Part shown: positions 57,568 through 64,000 of the stretch, in pieces
How the letters are laid out: every line of letters begins with the position of its first letter
Numbering within the stretch: the first letter of the stretch is position 1
Origin: Planctomycetaceae bacterium
GTDB taxonomy: Bacteria; Planctomycetota; Planctomycetia; Planctomycetales; Planctomycetaceae
DNA: 64,000 nucleotides
Direction of reading: 5' to 3'
NCBI GenBank assembly: GCA_021732995.1
Contig: JAKFWA010000086.1
Coordinates: 124,001 to 188,000, forward strand
The notes under the pieces: model-generated
Databases searched by the model: none
What the model was told of the DNA's origin: nothing
What the model saw: only the letters and a program-made list of their open reading frames with translations
Program-made: the position numbers and the translations under genes

Positions 57568-58863
57568 TTAAGCCAGCAATTCCTTGACGACCTTACCGCC
57601 GTCAACGATTTCGATCGGACGATCGCCGGGAGCCATCAGCTCCTTGTCGGCGGTGATACCGATGCAGTTGTAAATCGTTGTAGCCCAGTCTTCGACACCC
57701 AGCGGGTTGTCTTCGGGTTCGCTCGCGGTGGAGTTCGAAGATCCGTAGACCGTACCGCGCTTGATACCGCCACCGGCCAGCACAACGCTGAACACTTTCG
57801 GCCAGTGATCGCGGCCGGCGGTGCCGTTGATCTTCGGTGTACGACCGAATTCAGAGGCGATGCAGACCAGCGTGTCCTTGAGCATTCCGCGTTGTTCCAG
57901 GTCGTTGATCAGCGCCGCGTAGGCTTGATCGAACGCCGGGACCTGGCTGCGGATGCCGCCGTTGATGTTGTCGTGCATGTCCCAGCCACCGTAGGTCAGC
58001 GTGACAAACCGGCAACCGGCTTCGACCAGGCGGCGAGCCATCAGCATGCGCTGACCGGCTGTGTTGCGACCGTACTGATCACGCATCGGGGCTGCTTCAG
58101 CCTCGATGTTGAAGGCCTCGCGAGCGGCTGGTGAGCTGATCAGCGAGTAAGCACGATCGTAGAACGTATTCAGGGCGTTCAGACCGTCGGACTTTTCCTT
58201 CGACACGAAGTGGTCGTTGACCTTGTCCAGAATGTTGCGGCGACGGCTGAAGCGGCTGTCGTCGATACCACCCGGCAGGGCCAGGTCCTGCACGCGGAAG
58301 CCGTTCGCGGCGGGGTCAGAACCCAGGCTGAACGGAGCGAACGAGGAACTCAAGTAACCGGTGCCAGCGTATTCGTTCGGCTGGCTCGGAATGCAGACGT
58401 ACGGCGGCAGGTTCTTGCGTGGGCCGAGTTCGTGGCTGACCACGCTACCCATGCTCGGATACTGCAGAGCCGGACTGGGGCGATAGCCCGTGAACATGTT
58501 GTGAGTGCCGCGTTCGTGAGCCGCTTCGCCATGCGTCATCGAACGGCAGATGGTGATCTTGTCCATCACTTGAGCGGTCTTCGGCAGCATCTCGTTGATG
58601 CGAACGCCAGACACGTTGGTTTCGATGGAATTCATCGGCCCGCGGTACTCAATGGGAGCATACGGCTTCGGATCCCATGTTTCCTGATGAGCGCTGCCAC
58701 CTGGCAGGTAGATATAGATAACGTTTTTCGCGGTGCCTTCCTTGCTCTCGTAGAACTTCTGGTCGGCCTGAGCCTGGCGCATGCCAAAGTAATTGGCGAG
58801 CGTCAGTCCAATTCCGCCGCAGAAGCCGGCTTGGATGAACCCACGACGGGTTGTGTTGCCCAT
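57568..58863 (-). CDS. DUF1501 protein with Tat signal (alkaline-phosphatase-fold relative)
   Basis: A 431-residue exported protein. The N-terminus TTRRGFIQAGFCGGIGL is a twin-arginine signal. DUF1501 marks: VIYIYLPGGSAHQETWDPKP, PKTAQVMDKITICRSMTHGE with HERGTHNMFTGYRP, PSMGSVVSHELG, and late FVTLTYGGWDMHDN followed by LKDTLVCIASEFGRTPKING and AGRDHWPKVFSVVLAGGGIK. The fold resembles sulfatases and alkaline phosphatases and the Asp/His ligands are kept, but no reaction is proven. First gene of the minus-strand secreted cluster; its 409-base upstream region is shared with the divergent TlpA-like gene. Confidence 0.93.
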   Translation of the reverse strand: MGNTTRRGFIQAGFCGGIGLTLANYFGMRQAQADQKFYESKEGTAKNVIYIYLPGGSAHQETWDPKPYAPIEYRGPMNSIETNVSGVRINEMLPKTAQVMDKITICRSMTHGEAAHERGTHNMFTGYRPSPALQYPSMGSVVSHELGPRKNLPPYVCIPSQPNEYAGTGYLSSSFAPFSLGSDPAANGFRVQDLALPGGIDDSRFSRRRNILDKVNDHFVSKEKSDGLNALNTFYDRAYSLISSPAAREAFNIEAEAAPMRDQYGRNTAGQRMLMARRLVEAGCRFVTLTYGGWDMHDNINGGIRSQVPAFDQAYAALINDLEQRGMLKDTLVCIASEFGRTPKINGTAGRDHWPKVFSVVLAGGGIKRGTVYGSSNSTASEPEDNPLGVEDWATTIYNCIGITADKELMAPGDRPIEIVDGGKVVKELLA

Positions 58864-59272
58864 TCAACGATCTCCTTGGTGCAAACGAGGGATAGCGAGC
58901 AGCTTTGGTGGTTAGAAAAAGGTAAGAAGTCGCAGACTGCGACTGAATCACGCGGGGTAGAGGTAGGCAAGCTAGGAGGGCACCAGCCAGTCCTTCTCAT
59001 CGGATCTGATTGATGTAGTGGGTAGGAAACCGCAGAAAGTGCGAGATGTCAAGTACCCAATTACTTTCAGTGTGGGGAGTTGTGAAGTTCGTAAGGGTGA
59101 GGTAACTCTTGCGGATTGCGTCGTCTGCAGTGCCTGTAAGCTAGTTGTGGGCAGAGATTCTGCCTGCAGAGCCAGTCAAACAGCACCTGTGATATAACTT
59201 GGGCGCACAATTCAACCTTCGTCTCATTCTTCGTCGCTGGCAGCCAAATTCTAAAGTCGGACAGACTTCCCC
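58864..59272. other. Divergent promoter region between DUF1501 and TlpA-like genes
   Basis: No gene is supported here. A short hairpin GGCAGA-GAT-TCTGCC lies near 59152-59166, and a -10-like TATAAC occurs at 59193-59198 about 75 bases before the plus-strand start, but I cannot place a matching -35 box. Confidence 0.35.
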
Positions 59273-59905
59273 ATGAGCAAGACAACTCTTCAAACCATCG
59301 CCCTGTTAGTCGCACTGGGCTGCATTGTCGCCAGCGTGCCGTTCATGTGGTCGTATCAGGCCAGCCTGAGCCTCAGTAAGTTAGACCCTCGCGTGGGAGG
59401 GCTTGAGATCGGTGCCAGCATGCCGAAAATCCACGGGGCGGGCTGGTTCAACGGTTCCGAGGAAGAAGCTCAGAAGTGGGGCGGCAAAGTGATTTTCGTG
59501 CACGCCTGGGCCAATTTCTGTCCCAAGTGTCACGACGGCATGCCCGATCTGGTGAAACTCCATGAAGAGTTCAAAGACAAGGGTGTGGTTTTTGTCGGCG
59601 TAACGCCCGATGCGGACCAAGGCCGGGACGAAGACCAGCAGACGGCGGAGCTATCCGGCATCAGGAAGTACATCTCGAAGTACCACGCCGAGTGGCCGAT
59701 GGCGTACGGCGCGATGGACACTCTGGTTGAGTTCAAGGCTGAGTTGATCCCCGGCTACTGGGTGGTGGGTCGGGACGGAAAAATCCTGTGGAATCGGGCC
59801 GCCAGCGACAAAGAATCGCTGCGTGAAGCTCTGGAACGCGCACTGGCCACCGCGGACTCGGCTCCAGCTTCATCAGGGTCGCCAGACACTCAGTCGGGTG
59901 ATTGA
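59273..59905 (+). CDS. Membrane-anchored TlpA-like thioredoxin
   Basis: A 210-residue thiol-disulfide oxidoreductase. An N-terminal membrane anchor (LQTIALLVALGCIVASVPFMW) exposes a thioredoxin fold on the periplasmic side. The redox site is FVHAWANFCPKCHDGMPDL (Cys-Pro-Lys-Cys), followed by VVFVGVTPDADQGRDEDQQT and the cis-Pro region ELIPGYWVVGRDGKILW. It could maintain reduced cysteines of c-type cytochrome motifs such as those encoded nearby (inference). Its last 33 bases overlap the 3' end of the convergent surE gene. Confidence 0.88.
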   Translation: MSKTTLQTIALLVALGCIVASVPFMWSYQASLSLSKLDPRVGGLEIGASMPKIHGAGWFNGSEEEAQKWGGKVIFVHAWANFCPKCHDGMPDLVKLHEEFKDKGVVFVGVTPDADQGRDEDQQTAELSGIRKYISKYHAEWPMAYGAMDTLVEFKAELIPGYWVVGRDGKILWNRAASDKESLREALERALATADSAPASSGSPDTQSGD

Positions 59906-60577
59906 AACATTTCCTGAGAAACAGACGTCGACATCATCACCTGTGGCTCGCGGCCGATCGTGATAGACGCCGCGATAGCGAAAGCCGCCCGTTGCTTCCG
60001 CCTCGAAGTGAATTGGCAGGTGCAACGGGTTGAGTGTGCAGGGCACGAACTGCGGCTGATGCTCCGGCTGACCAGTTAGGTCGGGGAAGTTCACATTCCA
60101 GAACTCACCTTCGGTCAGCGGTTGCTGAATCAATTCCCCGATGGAGCGCCGTGCGAATTCGGTGGCACGACTCCAATCGAACTGCCCGCCGGATTTGCGA
60201 TAGTGCGAGAACGCAATTCCCGGCTTACGGTGCAAGGCCGCTTCGCGGATGGCAGCGACCGTGCCGGACATAAAGACGTCGACGCCCAGATTGGCTCCGC
60301 TGTTGATGCCTGACAATACCCAGTCTGCGTCCGGCAGAACGTGCCAGAGCCCGAGACGTGCGCAATCCGCAGGAGTGCCGTTGATCGACCAGCGTCCCGT
60401 CCCGGCGTCCTGAATATGGATGGGCTCGTCGGTGGTGACGCGATGCCCGCAACCGGAGTGAGCTTTATCCGGAGCGACCACGGTGACTTCGCCGAACTCA
60501 GCCGCTGCTCGAGCCAATGCTTCGATGCCCGGAGCATCAATTCCGTCATCGTTCGTCACTAGAAATTTCAGAGGCAT
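59873..60577 (-). CDS. surE: 5'/3'-nucleotidase SurE
   Basis: A 234-residue survival protein E nucleotidase that dephosphorylates nucleoside monophosphates with a divalent metal. Signature: LVTNDDGIDAPGIEALARAA at the N-terminus (metal Asp pair), VAPDKAHSGCGHRVT, DWVLSGINSGANLGVDVFMS, GTVAAIREAAL, and NVNFPDL. The length is slightly below the usual 245-260. The C-terminal 11 codons overlap the convergent TlpA-like gene on the opposite strand, an unusual but not rare arrangement. Divergent from the methyltransferase gene with about 100 bases between. Confidence 0.94.
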   Translation of the reverse strand: MPLKFLVTNDDGIDAPGIEALARAAAEFGEVTVVAPDKAHSGCGHRVTTDEPIHIQDAGTGRWSINGTPADCARLGLWHVLPDADWVLSGINSGANLGVDVFMSGTVAAIREAALHRKPGIAFSHYRKSGGQFDWSRATEFARRSIGELIQQPLTEGEFWNVNFPDLTGQPEHQPQFVPCTLNPLHLPIHFEAEATGGFRYRGVYHDRPRATGDDVDVCFSGNVSITRLSVWRP

Positions 60578-60678
60578 GAATCACTTCCATCTGCGAAGTC
60601 ATTGCGAACTAATGCGTTTCCGGAACACCTGCGTGAAGTGTTTCGTTTCATCGAAATGCACGATTTGTGAACCATAAC

Positions 60679-61722
60679 ATGCCGACGCCTTTTCCTCAGA
60701 CCGATCCGACACCGCTGTTTGAATTGTTTCGCGGCATTCATGCGACCGAACTGCTGACTGCCGCCGTTGCTCATTTCCGACTCTTTGAAGTCCTTGGGCA
60801 CGGCCCGTTACCGGACCGACAGTTGCGAGATGAACTCGGCCTCGCCCCACGGCCCTTCGTCGTGTTGACCACGGCCCTGTGGGCCATGGGTCTCGTCCGC
60901 AAGAACTCAACTGGAAACTTCCAGCTTACCGAATTGGCTGAGGAGCACCTTGTTCCCAACCTGGCCTTCGACGTGAGCGGTTATGTTGGGCTAGCCGCAG
61001 AGAATCCCAGCGTGCTCGGCATGGTCGAACGACTGCGTACGAATCGTCCCTATGGCGCCGAGCCCAAGTCCGATTCAGGTACGGCATTCATCTTTCGCGA
61101 AGGAACAACATCGGCGATGGAGCAAGAGGCCTCCGCGCGCCGTTTGACGATGTCGTTGGCTGGTCGAGCCAAGAACGTTGCTCCGTATTTCGCTGAAGCG
61201 GTTGATGGCAGCACTGCCGCGACCATCCTGGACGTCGGGGGCGGCACCGGAATCTACGCCTACGCGCTGTTGGCGAAGTATCCGCACTTGAAGGCCATCG
61301 TGCTCGATCGACCAGAAGTGCTGAAGACGGCCGCTGAGTGTGCTCAAGAGTGGCAGGTCGCGGATCGCGTTTCGCTGGTACCGGGTGACATGTTCCAGAC
61401 AGAGTTTCCGTCCGCAGACCTCGTGCTGCTTTCCAACGTGCTGCACGACTGGGATGTCGCGGAATGCGAAGCGCTCGTCGCAAAGTCTGCCTTGGCGACT
61501 TCAGCGGGTGGACGAGTCCTCATTCACGACGTCTTCCTGAACGATGAATTGGACGGTCCGCTGCCGGTTGCGCTGTATTCGGCATCGCTGTTCTCACTCA
61601 CGGAAGGCCGAGCCTACAGCGCGGCTGAGTACCGTGGCTGGCTGAAGTCCGCAGGGCTCGATCCGCAGCCCGTCGTTCCGACTCTGGTGCATTGCGGGGT
61701 TCTGGGCGGTTTGAAGAAGTGA
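60679..61722 (+). CDS. SAM-dependent O-methyltransferase with dimerisation domain
   Basis: A 347-residue enzyme of the plant-COMT/hydroxyneurosporene methyltransferase type. The N-terminal winged-helix dimerisation domain (ELLTAAVAHFRLFEVLGHGP; LGLAPRPFVVLTTALWAMG) precedes a Rossmann methyltransferase core: ILDVGGGTGIYAYALLAKYP, IVLDRPEVLKTA, VSLVPGDMFQTEFPSADLVL, LSNVLHDWD (catalytic His region) and GGRVLIHDVFLNDE. ATG 60679 is preferred to a GTG four codons earlier. Substrate unknown; a small hydroxylated metabolite is expected. Confidence 0.88.
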   Translation: MPTPFPQTDPTPLFELFRGIHATELLTAAVAHFRLFEVLGHGPLPDRQLRDELGLAPRPFVVLTTALWAMGLVRKNSTGNFQLTELAEEHLVPNLAFDVSGYVGLAAENPSVLGMVERLRTNRPYGAEPKSDSGTAFIFREGTTSAMEQEASARRLTMSLAGRAKNVAPYFAEAVDGSTAATILDVGGGTGIYAYALLAKYPHLKAIVLDRPEVLKTAAECAQEWQVADRVSLVPGDMFQTEFPSADLVLLSNVLHDWDVAECEALVAKSALATSAGGRVLIHDVFLNDELDGPLPVALYSASLFSLTEGRAYSAAEYRGWLKSAGLDPQPVVPTLVHCGVLGGLKK

Positions 61723-61904
61723 AAACCCCGTGAGGTTGCGGCAGTTCGAATTGGAGATGCTGGTCAGATTCTGGCGGACTCATAAGAATAAGCACTTGTT
61801 GATTAGTGCTTCTGGCCGTAGCCAAACTCAGGAAGGCTGCGTGCCGGGCCAACTCTTATCGCAGCGCAAAGCGATCAGAGGTCTCAGCGGAATAAGGAAT
61901 TCTG

Positions 61905-63026
61905 ATGTCCGAGCCCAGCTTCATTTTCGACGTGCATCTCGATCTCAGCATGAATGCTCTGGAATGGAATCGCGACCAGCGCTGGTCACAGGAACGCATT
62001 CGGCGCTGGGAGCAGTTCATGAAGGACAAAGTCGATCGTGGTAACAACACGGTCTGCTTTCCCGAGATGCGCCGCGGACGAATCGGGCTGTGCGTCGCGA
62101 CTCAGATTGGCCGGTATTCACCGTACTTTCATCGGCTGCCCGGCTGGAATTCGCCCGAGCAGGCTTGGGCTCAGACGCAGGGCCAGCTCGCGTGGTACCG
62201 CGAGATGGAAGCGCAAGGCGAGATGGTGCAGATCCGCAACACCGAGCAGCTTAACAAGCACCTCGACCTGTGGATGAAATCACCGTGTGACGATGGCACG
62301 GCGTACGTCGTGGAGTCGAGGAAACAGCCAGCGCATTTGCCGATCGGCTATATCCTCAGCCTTGAGGGCGCGGACTCGATCGTGACACTGAAGCATCTGG
62401 AACGTGCTTACGCCGACGGACTGCGAGCGCTGGGACCCGCTCACTATGGACCTGGACGCTACGCGCACGGCACCGACGCTCAAGGTCCGCTGTCCCCCGA
62501 GGGCAAGGACTTGTTGAAGGAGATGCAGCGACTGGGGATCATCCTGGACGTGACTCACTTGTGTGACGAATGCTTCTGGGATGCTCTGGACGTCTATGAC
62601 GGACCGCTGTGGGCCAGTCACCAGAACTGCCGCACGCTGGCTCCGTGGAACCGTCAATTCGCCGACGATCAGATCAAGGCGGTCGTCGAGCGTGGCGGCA
62701 TTCTCGGTATGGCGTTCGACGCGATTATGATGGTGCCGGGGTGGATGCATCTCCGCAGCAAACCGGCTGATTTCCAGTTGAAGATTGAGCGCATCTGCGA
62801 GCACATCGACCACATCTGCCAGATCGCGGGCAATGCGAAGCATGTGGGGATCGGTACCGATCTCGACGGTGGCTATGGCAACGAGCAGACGCCGATGGAC
62901 ATGAATTCCATCGCCGACCTGCAGGTTTTGCCCGGATTACTGCGGAAGCGAGGCTACTCAGAAGCCGACATACAAGGCATCATGTGGCGCAACTTTGTCG
63001 ACTTCCTGCGTAAGACTTGGGGCTAG
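61905..63026 (+). CDS. Membrane-dipeptidase family protein (peptidase M19)
   Basis: A 373-residue zinc dipeptidase of the renal dipeptidase family. Ligand motifs in order: FDVHLDLSMNALEW (His11, Asp13), ILSLEGADSI (bridging Glu), LDVTHLCDECFWDAL (His), WASHQNCRTLAPWNRQFAD (His and substrate Arg), and VGIGTDLDGGYG (Asp). There is no signal peptide, so it is probably cytoplasmic; some relatives act on D-amino-acid dipeptides. The ATG at 61905 has GGAAT-like sequence only, so initiation is modest. It is followed closely by comF. Confidence 0.9.
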   Translation: MSEPSFIFDVHLDLSMNALEWNRDQRWSQERIRRWEQFMKDKVDRGNNTVCFPEMRRGRIGLCVATQIGRYSPYFHRLPGWNSPEQAWAQTQGQLAWYREMEAQGEMVQIRNTEQLNKHLDLWMKSPCDDGTAYVVESRKQPAHLPIGYILSLEGADSIVTLKHLERAYADGLRALGPAHYGPGRYAHGTDAQGPLSPEGKDLLKEMQRLGIILDVTHLCDECFWDALDVYDGPLWASHQNCRTLAPWNRQFADDQIKAVVERGGILGMAFDAIMMVPGWMHLRSKPADFQLKIERICEHIDHICQIAGNAKHVGIGTDLDGGYGNEQTPMDMNSIADLQVLPGLLRKRGYSEADIQGIMWRNFVDFLRKTWG

Positions 63027-63046
63027 ATCTCACCGGAGGAGGCGCG

Positions 63047-63814
63047 GTGCATCGCTTCCTGCATCAGATTCAACGCGCGACGGTTTCTTCTTGGGAAGCC
63101 GTCGCGGGTTTGGTCTATCCCGAAGTCTGCGTCTTCTGCACCAGCGATCTCTGTCAGGCGACTGCCCGTTCGCCGGGTGTGCGTCTCTGCCGCGACTGTG
63201 AGGCCAAGTTCGCCGACGAAGGAGCCGCAGTGTGCTTTGCTTGTGGAGCTGCCGTCGGTCCGAACCTGCCGGCTCAGAGCGAGTGCCTGGAGTGCCGCAC
63301 GCGCGACTTCCGCTTCCAGCAGGTGATTCGTCTGGGCCTCTACGAAGACGAACTACGGACGGCAGTGATTCGCGGTAAATCTCCCGGTGCATTGCCGCTG
63401 AGCGCCGCCTTGGGGGAACTTCTCTATGGCATGCAGGCCGAACGGTTGAGGGACGCCAATGTCGATCTGGTGACGTTCGTGCCTCAGCATTGGGGCAAGC
63501 GTCTCGTGCAGCACCACCATCAGGCCGAAACTGTCGCTGAGATTCTGGCCAAGCGGTTGCGGCTGCCGCTGGCTCGATGGCTGCTCGTCAAGAAGCGGCA
63601 CACCCGCGATCAGTCTGATCTGCCGCGTTCTGAACGCCTCAAGAATCTGACGGCGGCTTTCGGAGTGCGGCGCTGGCCTCGTGTTCGTGGACGCAACGTC
63701 TTGTTGGTAGACGACATCCTGACGACCGGTTCGACGGCGAATGAGTGCACCAAGGCGTTGCGGGCGGCCGGGGCCAAGGCGGTTGCCGTGGCGGTAATCG
63801 CCCGGGTCCCGTGA
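63047..63814 (+). CDS. ComF-family phosphoribosyltransferase-like protein
   Basis: A 255-residue protein. The start at GTG 63047 is set by GGAGGAGG at 63035-63042; an in-phase ATG at 63017 overlaps the M19 gene's end and lacks a ribosome site. N-terminal zinc-finger cysteines occur in pairs (CVFC, CRDC, CFACG, CLEC), then the type I PRTase domain with VDLVTFVPQHWGKRLVQHHHQ and the PRPP loop NVLLVDDILTTGSTANECTK. ComF is needed for DNA transport in natural competence in some bacteria; in others its role is unclear. No other competence gene is visible here. It lies 20 bases after the M19 stop, so is probably co-transcribed. Confidence 0.9.
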   Translation: MHRFLHQIQRATVSSWEAVAGLVYPEVCVFCTSDLCQATARSPGVRLCRDCEAKFADEGAAVCFACGAAVGPNLPAQSECLECRTRDFRFQQVIRLGLYEDELRTAVIRGKSPGALPLSAALGELLYGMQAERLRDANVDLVTFVPQHWGKRLVQHHHQAETVAEILAKRLRLPLARWLLVKKRHTRDQSDLPRSERLKNLTAAFGVRRWPRVRGRNVLLVDDILTTGSTANECTKALRAAGAKAVAVAVIARVP

Positions 63815-63933
63815 TCCGAATTAGCAGGAAAACGTTTGATGACGTAAGGTTAATGGATCGAGTTGGCGACTGGTGATCTGTCTATCCAGCACCGCTCGAT
63901 TCGTTCGCCAGTAACTACAAGGCAGTGACTGAA

Positions 63934-64000
63934 ATGTTCTTCGATCCATTTTTGCTGATTGTGACGGCTCCGGCAGTGCTGCTGATGCTCTGGGCACAAG
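63934..64000 (+). CDS. Start of a YugP-like neutral zinc metallopeptidase (partial)
   Basis: The frame opens at ATG 63934 and runs off the window after 22 codons, reading MFFDPFLLIVTAPAVLLMLW followed by AQ. This matches the membrane N-terminus of YugP-type zinc metallopeptidases (typical M-F-D-P, then a hydrophobic stretch ending L-x-x-W-A-Q). The HEFGH zinc site would lie outside. It is short, so only the resemblance of this start supports the call. Confidence 0.6.
   Translation, partial: MFFDPFLLIVTAPAVLLMLWAQ

Overview
The window reads as a chromosomal segment of a Planctomycetota bacterium, most likely of the class Planctomycetia. The evidence is the family content: DUF1552, DUF1501 and DUF1549/DUF1553 secreted proteins, CxxCH and CxxxxCH haem-like motifs fused to WD40 or Big domains, a pre-peptidase-C-terminal domain protein, two proteins with an N-terminal LExR/LEN-type planctomycete surface motif, two large receptor-like Ser/Thr kinases, and an exosortase with a PEP-CTERM substrate. 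Genus cannot be fixed from the sequence alone.

Layout. 1-6936: end of a DUF1552 gene, a glycerate kinase/nitrilase pair on the minus strand, a stand-alone CTP-synthase-type glutaminase domain, and a large TolC-like outer-membrane factor behind a foldable leader. 7160-8279: tRNA-Ser(UGA) with a strong terminator, then a gene-poor stretch holding the decayed C-terminus of a tyrosine recombinase, probably the scar of an element that used the tRNA as its attachment site. 8280-24653: a short surface-motif protein, a redoxin-like/beta-sandwich protein, a membrane-fused spermidine-synthase-like protein, a 2156-residue mosaic surface protein (GEVED, FG-GAP, four 97-residue repeats, RTX), and a kinase with a membrane anchor and two secretin-N-like repeats. 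24785-26143: a DUF58 protein.

26165-40785 is the clearest functional unit. It holds a PEP-CTERM protein divergent from an exosortase, then on one strand a Wzz/BY-kinase, an EpsI-like protein, a polysaccharide deacetylase, a glycosyltransferase, an O-antigen-ligase-like protein and a sulfotransferase, closed by a rho-independent terminator. A VanZ-TPR fusion of 1362 residues follows. The contents correspond closely to the exosortase-associated exopolysaccharide loci of Gram-negative bacteria, in a planctomycete version: polysaccharide is presumably made, deacetylated, sulfated, ligated and exported while PEP-CTERM proteins are sorted to the surface. Facing it is a 1128-residue fusion of Ser/Thr kinase, membrane segment, four beta-repeats and a caspase-like domain with an apparent His/Cys dyad. 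I consider this the most unusual single protein here.

44242-49267 is a housekeeping and redox stretch (sugar isomerase-like, CitG-like, SthA-like flavoprotein, WrbA, Sir2), with a REP-like double hairpin. 49410-58863 is a minus-strand set of secreted proteins transcribed in the order DUF1501, PPC-domain, DUF1549/DUF1553 and cytochrome-WD40-coiled-coil. 59273-64000 holds a TlpA-like thioredoxin, SurE, an O-methyltransferase, an M19 dipeptidase, ComF, and the first codons of a YugP-like zinc metallopeptidase.
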